Shown: positions 26,681-36,528, numbered from the stretch's first letter. The stretch: DNA of 64,000 bases from Enterobacter oligotrophicus (GCF_009176645.1 NZ_AP019007.1:248001-312000), one strand, 5' to 3'. Notes: generated from the letters alone by a model not told the origin. Numbers and translations are program-made.

Positions 26681-28464
26681 AACGAGGCGTCTCCGGCAGC
26701 AAAGCGAACAACGACGCTGTTCGGAAGCAAAACGTCGTCTGCCTCCGGCCAGGTAAAGAGGGTTTCTCCCGGCAGTTCGGGTAATTCAACGCTTTTTTTA
26801 CCGATATTGAGCGCCAGCGACAGCGTACCTGACGGGAATCGCCAGCTCACCGCAACCATGCCAGGCACCGCCTGCAGAACGCTTCCCTCCACGGCACCGG
26901 TTTGTCGAAGTAGTGGCACAATATAGCGATGACGCAATAAAAGCAGGTTTCTCGTCAAACGCAGCCATGCTTTTCCTTCGTCGGTTGTCGCCTTATTCCA
27001 GTCGAGTTTTGAACGTAAGAAGGTGCTTATCGCATTCGGGTCCGGGACGGATTCATCGTGACCGGCATGGCCCGTAAACTCTTTTGCGCGCCCTTCCCGC
27101 ACGGCGTTAGCAAGATCGCCGTGGAAATCGGTGAAAAAGAGAAACGGATGGGTTTCACCATACTCTTCCCCCATAAACAGCAAAGGAATGTGGGGCGAAA
27201 GAAGCAGTGCGGCAAGTAAAACGCGTGTTTTATCAGGACCAGCAAGCGTGATGAGCCTGTCTCCCTGCGCGCGATTACCGATCTGGTCGTGGTTTTGAAT
27301 AAAATCGACAAAGAATGTTGGCGGCTGAGTATGGCATTCCACGCCGCGCGATTTCCCCGTCTGAAGCGAAATTTCGCCCTGGTATACAAACCCTTCTGTA
27401 AGCGCCCGCGCGAATTTTTTCTCAGGCTCAAACGCAAAGTCCTGGTAATAAGCGTGCGTCTCGCCAGTGGCAAATACATGTGCGGCGTTGTGAAAGTCAT
27501 CATTCCACTCGGCGGTAAAGAGCGGCGTCTTGCCCTGTTCATCCCGTGGATGCAGGAAAATGACGTTGCGGCTATCTTCCGTGGTGAGATGGATATGACG
27601 CTCAGGGATCACCTCACGAATACGTTCAGCGATCGCCTGTAAGATATGTGTTTCTGAAGAATCAATAATCTGATCAATGGCATCGAACCGTAACCCGTCC
27701 AGATGATATTCCGTTAACCAGAATAACGGTGCTTCAGTGATATATTGCCTGACGGGTTCCACGTCATAGGCAATGCCGTTGCCCCACGGCGTCATGCGAT
27801 CCTGGTGAAAAAAAGCCGGTGACAGCAGTGGCAGATAGTTACCTTCGGGGCCGAAGTGATTCAGAACGATATCCAGAACCACCGAAAGCCCGAGCCCGTG
27901 GGCGGCGTCGATAAAGGCATGAAAATCATCCGGCGTGCCATACGCTGAATGTGGCGCATAGAGCAACACGCCGTCGTAACCCCATCCCCGTGTCCCGCCA
28001 GACTGAGAAACGGGCATCACTTCCAGTTGCGTAATACCCAGTTCTGCCAGCCAGGGGAGTTTATCGATAGCGGCCCTGAACGTCCCTTCCTGAGTAAACG
28101 TCCCCACGTGCAGTTCATAAATGACCGTCTCTTCCCACGGACGCCCTTTCCAGGCCTGGCTTACGTGATGCGAAACGCGCGAGTCAATAACCACAGAAGG
28201 CCCGTTCACATCACCTTTCTGCGCCCGCGAGGCAGGATCGGGTATCGTCATGCCGTCCTGTAAAACGAACTGATACTCCGCGCCGTGATTAACGCCTGTA
28301 ACGTCAACCTGAAACCAACCGTCGCCTGCAGCCACCATCGGAATATCCTTTTCCGCAAGCCGCAACGTAAGCATTTTTTGCCCTTCAGCCCAGACGCGAA
28401 AACGTACAACGTCATCGGAAATAAACTCAGCACCCCAGTGTTTTTGAAACATTCTGGATTCCAT
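26677..28464 (-). CDS. treZ: Malto-oligosyltrehalose trehalohydrolase
   Basis: A 595-residue GH13 enzyme that releases trehalose from maltooligosyl-trehalose. The N-terminal CBM48-like domain (about 1-100) starts HWGAEFISDDVVRFRVWA. The catalytic barrel contains DIVLNHFGPEGNY, DGLRFDAIDQI (nucleophile Asp), TTEDSRNV (acid Glu) and FIQNHDQIGNRAQGDR. The start at 28464 follows GAGGAC; Met5 (28452) is an alternative. It is the first gene of the operon and is divergent from an SDR gene across 173 bp. Trehalose made this way is an osmo- and desiccation protectant. Confidence 0.95.
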   Translation of the reverse strand: MESRMFQKHWGAEFISDDVVRFRVWAEGQKMLTLRLAEKDIPMVAAGDGWFQVDVTGVNHGAEYQFVLQDGMTIPDPASRAQKGDVNGPSVVIDSRVSHHVSQAWKGRPWEETVIYELHVGTFTQEGTFRAAIDKLPWLAELGITQLEVMPVSQSGGTRGWGYDGVLLYAPHSAYGTPDDFHAFIDAAHGLGLSVVLDIVLNHFGPEGNYLPLLSPAFFHQDRMTPWGNGIAYDVEPVRQYITEAPLFWLTEYHLDGLRFDAIDQIIDSSETHILQAIAERIREVIPERHIHLTTEDSRNVIFLHPRDEQGKTPLFTAEWNDDFHNAAHVFATGETHAYYQDFAFEPEKKFARALTEGFVYQGEISLQTGKSRGVECHTQPPTFFVDFIQNHDQIGNRAQGDRLITLAGPDKTRVLLAALLLSPHIPLLFMGEEYGETHPFLFFTDFHGDLANAVREGRAKEFTGHAGHDESVPDPNAISTFLRSKLDWNKATTDEGKAWLRLTRNLLLLRHRYIVPLLRQTGAVEGSVLQAVPGMVAVSWRFPSGTLSLALNIGKKSVELPELPGETLFTWPEADDVLLPNSVVVRFAAGDASL

Positions 28465-28603
28465 TCATTGTCCTCGAATGAGCCACGCTTTACGCGCAAC
28501 GAAGTACAAGTTTAGTCCAGGATGAAAAGAGTGTTATGGCTGCGGTTTAATCACCAGATTTGTCTGAATGTGTTATTTTTGCCCGCTCACGCACATTTAG
28601 CGG

Positions 28604-28610
28604 CTAATCT
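28604..28610 (+). promoter_or_regulatory. Candidate RpoS-type -10 element of the SDR gene
   Basis: CTAATCT followed by T, preceded by GCGG, resembles the extended -10 CTAyaCT favoured by RpoS, 28 bp before the SDR start codon. No clear -35 is seen, which also fits RpoS. Confidence 0.35.
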
Positions 28611-28637
28611 TGAAATTCACTCGTTAAGGAGGCCGGT

Positions 28638-29522
28638 ATGTCTGCAGGAAATAACCCCACACTTCATTATCCTCGCCCACCGTTTGTGGAACAACCGCAA
28701 CAGGCCCCAGGGCTGGCATCAGAAATGAAACCCTTACCGGATCATGGCGAAACAAGCTATATCGGCTCAGGGAAACTTTCAGGGAAAAAAGCCTTAATCA
28801 CCGGCGGAGACTCCGGTATTGGCCGGGCCGTTGCCATCGCCTATGCGCGTGAAGGTGCAGACGTCGCCATTGGTTACCTGCCGGAGGAAGAGGCCGACGC
28901 AGCGTCGGTGATTGCCCTAATCCGGGCTGAGGGCCGCAAAGCCATAGCGATCCCCGGCGATATCCGGGTTGAGTCTTTCTGCGATACCCTGGTGGAAAAA
29001 GCGGTCGCTGAACTGGGCGGGCTGGATATCCTGGTCAATAACGCCGGACGCCAGCAATACTGCGAATCTATCGACAATCTCACCACGGCGGACTTCGACG
29101 CGACATTTAAAACCAACGTCTATGCCCCTTTCTGGATAACGAAGGCCGCCCTACGTCATCTTTCCGCCGGTGCCGTTATCATCAATACCTCATCCGTCCA
29201 GGCGTTTAAACCCAGTGGAATTCTGGTGGACTATGCCCAGACCAAAGCCTGTAACGTTGCATTCACCAAATCACTGGCGAAACAGCTTGGACCGCGCGGG
29301 ATTCGGGTTAACGCTGTTGCGCCAGGGCCGTACTGGACACCGCTTCAGTCGAGTGGCGGCCAGCCACAGTCAAAAGTGCAGAAGTTTGGTGAAGATACGC
29401 CGCTGGGCAGGCCGGGCCAGCCGGTTGAAATCGCTCCGCTTTATGTCCTGTTCGCATCCGATACCTGCTCGTTTGCGTCCGGGCAGGTATGGTGTTCCGA
29501 CGGCGGAACGGGTGTCGCATAA
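28638..29522 (+). CDS. SDR-family oxidoreductase, stress type (YghA/YdaD-like)
   Basis: A 294-residue short-chain dehydrogenase/reductase. A 45-residue extension rich in Pro and Gln, typical of the YghA/YdaD group, precedes the Rossmann fold. The NAD(P) motif is TGGDSGIGRA, NNAG is present, and the catalytic Ser-Tyr-Lys is SS...YAQTKAC. The C-terminus is WCSDGGTGVA. A strong AAGGAGG ribosome site precedes ATG 28638. Relatives are general-stress proteins of Bacillus and enterics with unknown substrates. Being divergent from the trehalose operon suggests shared stationary-phase or osmotic control. Confidence 0.9.
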   Translation: MSAGNNPTLHYPRPPFVEQPQQAPGLASEMKPLPDHGETSYIGSGKLSGKKALITGGDSGIGRAVAIAYAREGADVAIGYLPEEEADAASVIALIRAEGRKAIAIPGDIRVESFCDTLVEKAVAELGGLDILVNNAGRQQYCESIDNLTTADFDATFKTNVYAPFWITKAALRHLSAGAVIINTSSVQAFKPSGILVDYAQTKACNVAFTKSLAKQLGPRGIRVNAVAPGPYWTPLQSSGGQPQSKVQKFGEDTPLGRPGQPVEIAPLYVLFASDTCSFASGQVWCSDGGTGVA

Positions 29523-29530
29523 TCCGCTAT

Positions 29531-29561
29531 CTCAGGCCTGTCCGTCATGGACAGGCCTGAG
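29531..29561. terminator. Perfect 13-bp hairpin after the SDR gene
   Basis: CTCAGGCCTGTCC (29531-29543) and its exact complement (29549-29561) enclose a 5-nt loop, eight bases after the SDR stop. No T-run follows on either strand, so it may end transcription inefficiently or protect the 3' end. Confidence 0.6.
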
Positions 29562-29658
29562 CGCGCAGGAATGTTAATAAGTAAAATTGCCGCTTACCCG
29601 CCTTTCTTGTACCCTTTCATCGTTTATCCCCCCATAAAAACTGAGACAACCGGGCCAC

Positions 29659-29946
29659 ATGACTGCACACATTTCTAAAGATCCTTTGCATGGCGTAACG
29701 CTGGAAATGCAGGTAAACGCGCTGGTTGCGCGATATGGCTGGAGCGAACTGGGCAACCGAATCAAAATCAACTGTTTCAGAAAAGACCCCAGCGTCAAAT
29801 CGAGTTTGAAATTTTTGCGCCGCACCCCGTGGGCGCGTGCAGAAGTTGAAGCGCTGTATCTGGATTCCCTGAGTGATAACACAGACGTTGAAGCGGATGT
29901 CCCGGCCTTTAACCCGTGGACCAACAACAGATTGACCAGGAACTAA
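29659..29946 (+). CDS. VF530 family DNA-binding protein (DUF2132)
   Basis: A 95-residue protein with the complete VF530 signature: [21 protein letters not shown] (residues 8-28), [24 protein letters not shown] (about 37-60) and VEALYLD. The Vibrio fischeri prototype has a known structure and is annotated as DNA-binding, with physiological role unclear. The ribosome site before ATG 29659 is weak. It lies seven bases upstream of digH on the same strand, suggesting co-transcription. Confidence 0.9.
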   Translation: MTAHISKDPLHGVTLEMQVNALVARYGWSELGNRIKINCFRKDPSVKSSLKFLRRTPWARAEVEALYLDSLSDNTDVEADVPAFNPWTNNRLTRN

Positions 29947-29953
29947 AACATCC

Positions 29954-31246
29954 ATGTCGCGACATGTAAAACGGATTGGTGCGCTGGCTGGCTGCGCACT
30001 TTTACTTGTTAGTTGCTCCTCAACGCCGCCGAAATCTCTGGTTACGCCGCTGCCGTCCGTGAATAAACCGGCTCAGCAGGCAAATGTGCCTGTCCGTGGC
30101 GTCTGGCTGACGACGGTTTCGCGTCTTGACTGGCCACCGGTCTCGTCGGTGAACGCCATCAGCGCCGATCAACGTATTCATCAGCAGCAACAGGCGCTGA
30201 AAGATAAGCTCGATAAGCTGAAAAGCCTCGGTATCAACACCGTGTTTTTTCAGGTGAAGCCAGACAGCACCGCGCTCTGGTCGTCTAAAATACTGCCCTG
30301 GTCCGATATGCTGACAGGCAAAATTGGCGAATACCCAGGGTATGACCCCCTGCAATTTATGCTCGACGAAGCGCACAAGCGCGGCATCAAAGTCCACGCC
30401 TGGTTTAATCCGTATCGCGTATCGACGAATACCAGGCCCTCAACCATCGCCGAGCTAAACCGAACCTCGTCGTTACACCCTTCCAGTGTTTTCGTGCAGC
30501 ATCCGGAGTGGGTTCGCACAGCGGGCAATCGCTTTGTGCTTGATCCGGGCATCCCGGACGTTCGGGACTGGATCACCCAGGTGGTGGCCGAAGTCGTGTC
30601 TCACTATGCGATAGACGGCGTCCAGTTTGATGACTACTTCTACGCAGAATCGCCCGGTTCAACCCTGAACGACTCGCAGACCTACAGGCGCTACGGCCAG
30701 GGATTTACCTCAAAAGCGGACTGGCGTCGTCACAATACACAAGAGCTTATTGTGCAGGTTTCCAGAGCCGTTAAGCAGTTGAAACCCGATATTGAATTTG
30801 GCGTGAGTCCGGCAGGCGTCTGGCGCAATCGCTCCTTCGACCCGGCGGGTTCTGACACGCGCGGTGCGGCCGCGTATGATGAGTCCTACGCCGACACGCG
30901 TAAGTGGGTACAGCAAGGACTGCTGGATTACATCGCGCCACAGATCTACTGGCCTTTCTCACGAGACGCTGCGCGGTATGACGTGCTGACAAAATGGTGG
31001 GCAGAGGTGGTGAAGCCAACCCATACCCGCCTTTATATCGGTATCGCATTCTATAAAGTGGGCGCACCTTCCAGAAATGAGCCGGACTGGACGGTGAACG
31101 GCGGCGTACCGGAACTGAAAAAGCAGCTTGATTTGAATGACTCACTGCCGAACGTCAACGGCACGATCCTGTTCCGTGAAGACTATCTCAACCAGCCGCA
31201 AACGCAGGACGCAGTCAGCTATCTCAAAGGCCGTTGGGGAAGCTAA
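29954..31246 (+). CDS. digH: Outer-membrane lipoprotein peptidoglycan hydrolase DigH (YddW)
   Basis: A 430-residue lipoprotein matching E. coli YddW/DigH along most of its length. The signal peptide ends in lipobox LVSC with the lipidated Cys21; Ser22 after it favours the outer membrane. The GHL10 TIM-barrel domain (about 45-350) contains VRGVWLTTVSRLDWPP, FFQVKPDSTALW, HAWFNPYR, DGVQFDDYFY with probable catalytic acids, and YIAPQIYWPFSR. DigH cleaves denuded septal glycans during daughter-cell separation. The ribosome site is AGGA. Confidence 0.95.
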   Translation: MSRHVKRIGALAGCALLLVSCSSTPPKSLVTPLPSVNKPAQQANVPVRGVWLTTVSRLDWPPVSSVNAISADQRIHQQQQALKDKLDKLKSLGINTVFFQVKPDSTALWSSKILPWSDMLTGKIGEYPGYDPLQFMLDEAHKRGIKVHAWFNPYRVSTNTRPSTIAELNRTSSLHPSSVFVQHPEWVRTAGNRFVLDPGIPDVRDWITQVVAEVVSHYAIDGVQFDDYFYAESPGSTLNDSQTYRRYGQGFTSKADWRRHNTQELIVQVSRAVKQLKPDIEFGVSPAGVWRNRSFDPAGSDTRGAAAYDESYADTRKWVQQGLLDYIAPQIYWPFSRDAARYDVLTKWWAEVVKPTHTRLYIGIAFYKVGAPSRNEPDWTVNGGVPELKKQLDLNDSLPNVNGTILFREDYLNQPQTQDAVSYLKGRWGS

Positions 31247-31253
31247 GCGTTAA

Positions 31254-31288
31254 AAATCGGGCAGAAACAGCACACTTCTGCCCGATTT
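31254..31288. terminator. Bidirectional terminator between digH and dsbG
   Basis: AAATCGGGCAGAA (31254-31266) pairs perfectly with TTCTGCCCGATTT (31276-31288). A/T runs on both sides serve the convergent genes digH and dsbG. Confidence 0.85.
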
Positions 31289-31290
31289 AA

Positions 31291-32049
31291 CTACGGCTTC
31301 GGTCCAAACATGTCCAGCAATTGCTTTTCGTCCGGCATCCCTACCACCTGCTGAAGCTCATTTTGCCCATTCATATAGTAAATGGCCGGCGTGGCACTGG
31401 CTCCCAGACTGTCCATTAATGTCTGGTGTTTTTGCAGTGTCTCAACGGTTTCACGGGACGCACTGCCCTCCGGTTTTGGCAATGTTTTACCGCCAGAAAG
31501 CTCGTACTCTCGCCAGGCCGCAACCGGATCTTTCGCCGTCAAAATTGCAGAAGCATATCGCCCGCTATCAGAATTAAGAAAAGCCACCAGTAGCGTATTC
31601 AGTTGAACCTTCCCTGCCTTCACCCACGGCTGAGCCTCGGACCAGAAGGCTTTGCAGTACGGACAGAACGGATCGGCAAAGACGAAGACTCTGCGTGGCG
31701 CGTTATCTGCCCCCTCTTTCAATGGGTGTGCTGCATTAAGTGTCTTCCACATCTCGCGTCCCAACGGGGCGTAAATCTCTTTCTGAAAATACGCCTCACT
31801 GAGGTTTTTCCCTTTTTCATCGTACAGATAGCCGGAAACAACATGTTTTCCGTCAGGTGTCAGAAAAAGGGTAACGCCCATGTCCTGATATTTCCCCAGC
31901 CAGGCAGGGGCACCGCCGGGAGCGTCAATCTTTTTAATGATCGTGATATCTTGCTGCTCGCTGAAGTTCTTCACTGCATCCGGTATATCATCAGCGGCCT
32001 GGGTTAGCCCTGACGCCATCAGCAGTGAAAGTAACAGTAATTTTTTCAT
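31291..32049 (-). CDS. dsbG: Periplasmic disulfide isomerase/chaperone DsbG
   Basis: A 252-residue periplasmic thiol-disulfide protein. The signal peptide is MKKLLLLSLLMASGLTQA. An N-terminal dimerisation domain with the family-typical KYQDMGVTLFLTPDGKHVVSGY is followed by a thioredoxin-fold domain with active site CPYC in VFADPFCPYCKAFW and cis-proline region ATPAIYY. The overall match to E. coli DsbG is close. DsbG protects single cysteines of periplasmic proteins such as YbiS from sulfenylation and is kept reduced by DsbD. The dipZ-like protein at 13939 could be another electron source, which is inference. Confidence 0.95.
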   Translation of the reverse strand: MKKLLLLSLLMASGLTQAADDIPDAVKNFSEQQDITIIKKIDAPGGAPAWLGKYQDMGVTLFLTPDGKHVVSGYLYDEKGKNLSEAYFQKEIYAPLGREMWKTLNAAHPLKEGADNAPRRVFVFADPFCPYCKAFWSEAQPWVKAGKVQLNTLLVAFLNSDSGRYASAILTAKDPVAAWREYELSGGKTLPKPEGSASRETVETLQKHQTLMDSLGASATPAIYYMNGQNELQQVVGMPDEKQLLDMFGPKP

Positions 32050-32097
32050 AACTCATTTAGCCTCTTGCGATGTGCAGATATCACTTTCTCATGACGT

Positions 32098-33648
32098 TCA
32101 GGCGTGAGCGGGCAAACTGAAGCTCGAAATGCTCTGCGTTAAATGCTGCGCCTGCTCTTCCAGAGACGCGGCAGCGGCGGCGGACTCTTGTACCAGCGCG
32201 GCGTTCTGCTGCGTGACACCGTCCATCTCCGTCACCGCCTGACCAACCTGGCCAATACCACGGCTCTGCTCTTCAGAGGCAACGGAAATCTGCTCCATCA
32301 GGGTATTCACTTTATTGACAGAATCAATGATTGAATTGATAACCTCTCCAGATCGATTCACCAGTTGCGCGCCATCTTTGACGCTGGCGACAGACTGCGC
32401 AATCAGGTTCTCGATATCTTTCGCGGCTACCGCACTCTTCTGGGCCAGGGTGCGCACTTCGCTGGCCACCACTGCAAATCCACGCCCCTGGGTACCGGCT
32501 CGTGCCGCTTCAACGGCCGCGTTGAGCGCCAGGATGTTGGTCTGGAACGCAATGCTGTTAATGACGTTAGTAATGTCCTCAATACGCTTTGAGTTTGCGG
32601 CAATGGTATTCATCGTTTCGATGACTTCACGGGTCACGGCTTCCCCGGTGTGGGCATTTTTCACCGCGTCCTGAACCAGTTTACCCGCCTGACAGACATT
32701 CTCGGTGTTGTTCGCTACGGTAGCACTCAGCTCTTCCATGCTGGCGGCAGTTTGCGTCAGCGCAGACGCCTGCTGCTCAGTACGGGAAGCCAGGTCGATA
32801 TTCCCGGATGCAATCTCCTGTGCCGCGTGAGTCACCGTATGGCTGGCATCACGCACCTGCGAAATGGTGGTGAGCAGCGCCAGACGCATCTGCTCCATTG
32901 AGCCCATCAGGTGGTCGATCTCGTTGCCGGAATGGGCTTTCACGGGAACAGGAATGTTCAGCTTACCGGCTGCAATCTGGCTACAGTGTTCGCGCGCAAG
33001 GTTGACCGGCGTAAAGACAAAGCGTTTCATCAGCAGGCTAACCGCGATAATAACCAGCACAAACAGTAGCGCAATCGCAGCAATAATCACCAGACCGGAA
33101 ACAAAATTGCTGCTCGCATCTTCATTCAGGCTTTTGGCATATTTCTGGTGTACCGACAGCACCTGGTCGAGCACAATCTCATACTGCCGATCAAGCCGGG
33201 AAACGTCAGGGATTAACGCGTTAAATTTCGCAATATCATGCGCGGCGGCGGCATTAATCAGCGGCTCAAGCCCCTGATTACGATAGTTTCGCCAGGCATC
33301 CTGATAAGCGCTCACCAGCGGAGCTTCATCCGTCAGACGCGGCGAGTCCATAAAGGCGGCAAACGCATTGTCCGCTTTCACCAGGGCTTCTTTGACAGCC
33401 TCCAGCTTCGCAGACGCATCCGTAGTGTCCCCCGCTTCCACCATTTTCACATACTCCATCACCCTCACGCGCAGGGTGCGGCTATGGTTGATGGGATCAA
33501 TAATTGATAACACAACCTGAATTTCTTTATTCACGTTATCCAGTGAATTATTGCTTTTGATGATGAGTCCAACGCTGGTGATGGTGCTGGCAACAAAGAA
33601 AAATAACAGAGAGAACAAAATAATCAGGGACGATTTTTTCAACGACAT
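32098..33648 (-). CDS. Methyl-accepting chemotaxis protein, four-helix-bundle sensor
   Basis: A 516-residue chemoreceptor when started at ATG 33648 behind TGAGG; an upstream GTG at 33654 overlaps that ribosome site. Transmembrane helices lie at about 9-30 and 188-210, enclosing a periplasmic Tar-type helical bundle ([19 protein letters not shown]). HAMP follows ([18 protein letters not shown]), then methylation helices and the signalling tip [32 protein letters not shown]. The C-terminus (SFSLPAHA) lacks an NWETF CheR tether. The ligand is unknown. It sits next to a BLUF-EAL gene in the same direction. Confidence 0.94.
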   Translation of the reverse strand: MSLKKSSLIILFSLLFFFVASTITSVGLIIKSNNSLDNVNKEIQVVLSIIDPINHSRTLRVRVMEYVKMVEAGDTTDASAKLEAVKEALVKADNAFAAFMDSPRLTDEAPLVSAYQDAWRNYRNQGLEPLINAAAAHDIAKFNALIPDVSRLDRQYEIVLDQVLSVHQKYAKSLNEDASSNFVSGLVIIAAIALLFVLVIIAVSLLMKRFVFTPVNLAREHCSQIAAGKLNIPVPVKAHSGNEIDHLMGSMEQMRLALLTTISQVRDASHTVTHAAQEIASGNIDLASRTEQQASALTQTAASMEELSATVANNTENVCQAGKLVQDAVKNAHTGEAVTREVIETMNTIAANSKRIEDITNVINSIAFQTNILALNAAVEAARAGTQGRGFAVVASEVRTLAQKSAVAAKDIENLIAQSVASVKDGAQLVNRSGEVINSIIDSVNKVNTLMEQISVASEEQSRGIGQVGQAVTEMDGVTQQNAALVQESAAAAASLEEQAQHLTQSISSFSLPAHA

Positions 33649-33740
33649 AAACACCTCAGGGATAAAATTTCCCTTTGGTTATCGGCCAGTTCAGATCTTT
33701 TATTAATTAAAGTTATTGAAGTGTTGAAATAACCACCAGG

Positions 33741-34952
33741 CTAGCGTGAAAAATGGGGCCAGTTAATATCACCGACGCCGTTAAGCTGCGGACGCGCAAA
33801 CAAAAAACCCTGGAAGCGTCGAATACCGGCGGATTCAAGCCAGCACCACTCTTCTATCTTCTCAATGCCTTCCGCCACCAGCGTGATTTCGAGATCGGTA
33901 CAGCAACTGACGATTGATTTCACAATCGCCTGTTTCGGCCCACTAAGGTGGATGTCGCAGACAATCTCCCGGTCGATCTTAATTTTATCCGGCTGAAATC
34001 GTGTGAGCAGCGAAAGCCCGGCATAGCCCGAACCAAAGTCGTCTATCGCCAGGCCGATCCCTTCCGCACGCAGTTGTTTAATGGCGCTATTAAATTTGTT
34101 AAAGCCGGAAATCATCTCGTTTTCGGTGACTTCTATGATCACCTGCTCCGGCTGAAGGCCATGTATCTTGATCTGGTGAACCAAAAATTCCACGGCCCCC
34201 GGCACATTCACCAGTGACATCGGCAGAAGGTTCACCGCCAGTTTATGGCCGCCGATACCCAGTTTTTCCGCCAGGGCAAAGGCGTAGGCTTTGGTCTGCA
34301 AATCGACTTCGTAAATTTTGTCCTGATCGAGCGTACTGAAGAAATGCTCCGGGCTACCGCCGTCATTGCCGCGGATCAGGGCTTCGAGTGAGCTGATTTT
34401 CCCTTCGGTAGGTTCGACAATCGGCTGCAGGGCAAACTGGCATGACTGATTGGCGATAAGCCCAATACCCTCTCCAAACGGCAGATTTTCCCGTGAAAGC
34501 GTCCATTTATCCGCGTCGAACATTGCACCGGACTGAGGCGGCATTTTCCCGGTAATGAACGTCTGGATAAATTTAAACACCCGGTCATCAGAAGCCAGAT
34601 AACTTTCAAGTTTGCTGTAATGCAACACTGACTGAAGAACGTCTTTGGCCGATTTGACCTGCAGATCAAACAGCAGCATGCCGACATTTTCGAAGCGTCG
34701 GCGCGGCCCATAGTCCCGCATCAGTTCAACCACATTACAATGCCGCTTATCACCGCGAATTTTATGAAAGAGGTTAACCACGCTCTCTTCCGATCCTTCC
34801 AGGATTTGCAAAATTTCGCGGCCGTCAGAAAGCAAAATACCGGTGATATTCAACCCGGTATTACGGCTCCGGGCCTGTTCAACCAGCGAAACCAGCTGAG
34901 CGGATTTGCAGGATGGATGTAACTGGCTTCGATAAATGAGTGTAGTCAGCAC
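33741..34952 (-). CDS. Blue-light-regulated c-di-GMP phosphodiesterase, BLUF-EAL (BlrP1-like)
   Basis: A 403-residue protein. GTG 34952 is chosen because it gives MLTTLIYRSQ, the N-terminus of Klebsiella BlrP1; a TTG five codons upstream is possible. The BLUF domain (about 1-95) binds FAD, with Tyr in LIYRSQ and the Asn/Gln region NITGILLSDG...ILQILEG. The EAL domain (about 150-400) keeps the metal and catalytic residues: SLEALIRG, AVNLLP, IIEVTENE, AIDDFGSGY, KIDREI, VAEGIE and FQGFLFARP. E. coli BluF has a degenerate EAL domain, whereas this one looks active. It probably lowers c-di-GMP in blue light, opposing the cyclases at 2.5-6.2 kb. Confidence 0.93.
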   Translation of the reverse strand: MLTTLIYRSQLHPSCKSAQLVSLVEQARSRNTGLNITGILLSDGREILQILEGSEESVVNLFHKIRGDKRHCNVVELMRDYGPRRRFENVGMLLFDLQVKSAKDVLQSVLHYSKLESYLASDDRVFKFIQTFITGKMPPQSGAMFDADKWTLSRENLPFGEGIGLIANQSCQFALQPIVEPTEGKISSLEALIRGNDGGSPEHFFSTLDQDKIYEVDLQTKAYAFALAEKLGIGGHKLAVNLLPMSLVNVPGAVEFLVHQIKIHGLQPEQVIIEVTENEMISGFNKFNSAIKQLRAEGIGLAIDDFGSGYAGLSLLTRFQPDKIKIDREIVCDIHLSGPKQAIVKSIVSCCTDLEITLVAEGIEKIEEWCWLESAGIRRFQGFLFARPQLNGVGDINWPHFSR

Positions 34953-35046
34953 AGTAACGGGTCCCAATGTGAGATATGCGCCTATAAGCTATTGTTTAGC
35001 ATACTTCAACAGTGCTCACTAATATATAAGCCATACAAATGATTCA

Positions 35047-36528
35047 TCACTTTTTCTGCGGCTCGGTATGCCTGTTGATCCGCGCCTGCATATAGTCATA
35101 GAACGGATTCGACGTCACGCGCATAAGCGCATCCTTTCCGACGCTTAGTACAGACGTTTCTCCCCACAGTGCAATTGTCCCGAGACTGATGCCATAACGG
35201 TTTTTAACCTCAGGATGGCGGCCATACAGATCGTCATCCGGTGGAAATGGCACGGCCACATGCGACAACGAGTAGACCTCTTGTGGATACCGAAGCGATA
35301 GCGGTACGACCGTTTCACGCGTACTGCCTGCGGGCGTGGTTTTCGCCACCGTATCGAAACTGTTTGCGTTAACGTTTGTCACAAGCGTGACACTGTAACG
35401 CCGCAGAGCAACAGGCAATAACCCGGATAGTGCTGTCCATGACGACGGTTTAAACAGCGGACGGAAACTTGCTGCCTGGTTAATATCAAACATCACCAGT
35501 TCACTGCCGTTTTCCGGGAGCTGATCAAACAGCCCGGTGACGACGGCACGCGTGCTGACCGTTGAGTCCATCACCGACTGAAACGCCAGAACCGGAGGGA
35601 ACCCGGCAAGTTTATGCTCCCGCACATCGCGGCTGAGCTGCTGCTGTAATGCCTGCGTCAGCAACCAGGACTGGCGCGCCGCGTTAACCGGAAAGGAGTT
35701 ATATTTGTATGGGTTATATTCCGGCGCGATATTAAGCCACGCTGCTTTCGCAAACGCGGGCAGCATCGCTGGCAACCCGGCCATTCCGGCAAAGCGGGCA
35801 AACGCGGTCACGCCAATCATGGGTGAAAGTAAGACCAGTTGCTGAGGCTTGCGAAGCACCGGCGTTTCCTGCGCATCAAGAGCATATTTCATCGCCAGCG
35901 CCCCGCCGTTGGAATACCCCACCAGATGCAGCGGCACATCTTCACCCGCCAGGCGCGTTGCTTCACGCACGGCAAGGCGTGTCGCTGCCAGCCACCTCTC
36001 CCAGTCAACGTCCGTCAGCGCACCGGGAGCAGTCCCGTGTCCTGGCAGGCGGGGAACGACCGCCACAAACCCTTGTCGCTGATAATTAAGGGCCAGGTGT
36101 CTTACGCTGTAGGGGGAGTCCGTCAGCCCGTGCAGCAGCACAACCGAACCACGCGGTTTTCCGGCTGGCATCAGCACAAACGAACGGTTGGCATCGGGCG
36201 AAAACTGACCGGGCCACACCAGGCTCTGGCGGTAATAACGGTTCAGCGCTGTACGCTCCTCACCTTTCGTTTTCGCCGTCACGTTCGCGTCTAAATCAGC
36301 AAAGATAGCGTTTTCTCTGGCGACATACTGCGTAAAGCTCGCGTTATCCATCTCCCGGACGGACATTTCATGTGCGCTCCAGGTGTGCCACAGATGAAGG
36401 TCAGGCCCTTGCTGCGAAAGGTACACGCGCACCGCGAGCAGCACAACCACCACGATCCCCAGCACCAGTGCCATTTTCTTTATGAGCGCCATCAGGCGCA
36501 CGCTGATCCGCCAGGGCAGATTCGCCAT
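35047..36528 (-). CDS. Membrane-anchored alpha/beta hydrolase
   Basis: A 493-residue protein. Start ATG 36528 (MANLPWRISV) follows AAAGGA; the open frame extends 123 bases upstream without a ribosome site. A single helix at about 18-36 (MALVLGIVVVVLLAVRVYL) anchors it in the inner membrane with the catalytic domain outside. The hydrolase fold is seen in VVLLHGLTDSPYS (oxyanion), PRLPGHGTAPGAL and nucleophile GYSNGGALAM (Ser). Family members are annotated as lysophospholipase- or carboxylesterase-like, but the substrate is unknown. It is divergent from the RpiR-ddp operon. Confidence 0.85.
   Translation of the reverse strand: MANLPWRISVRLMALIKKMALVLGIVVVVLLAVRVYLSQQGPDLHLWHTWSAHEMSVREMDNASFTQYVARENAIFADLDANVTAKTKGEERTALNRYYRQSLVWPGQFSPDANRSFVLMPAGKPRGSVVLLHGLTDSPYSVRHLALNYQRQGFVAVVPRLPGHGTAPGALTDVDWERWLAATRLAVREATRLAGEDVPLHLVGYSNGGALAMKYALDAQETPVLRKPQQLVLLSPMIGVTAFARFAGMAGLPAMLPAFAKAAWLNIAPEYNPYKYNSFPVNAARQSWLLTQALQQQLSRDVREHKLAGFPPVLAFQSVMDSTVSTRAVVTGLFDQLPENGSELVMFDINQAASFRPLFKPSSWTALSGLLPVALRRYSVTLVTNVNANSFDTVAKTTPAGSTRETVVPLSLRYPQEVYSLSHVAVPFPPDDDLYGRHPEVKNRYGISLGTIALWGETSVLSVGKDALMRVTSNPFYDYMQARINRHTEPQKK

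Noticed and set aside
29574..29955. Minus-strand frames of 112-117 codons opposite the VF530 gene
   Set aside because: The plus-strand VF530 protein has a clear family signature; the antisense frames do not.
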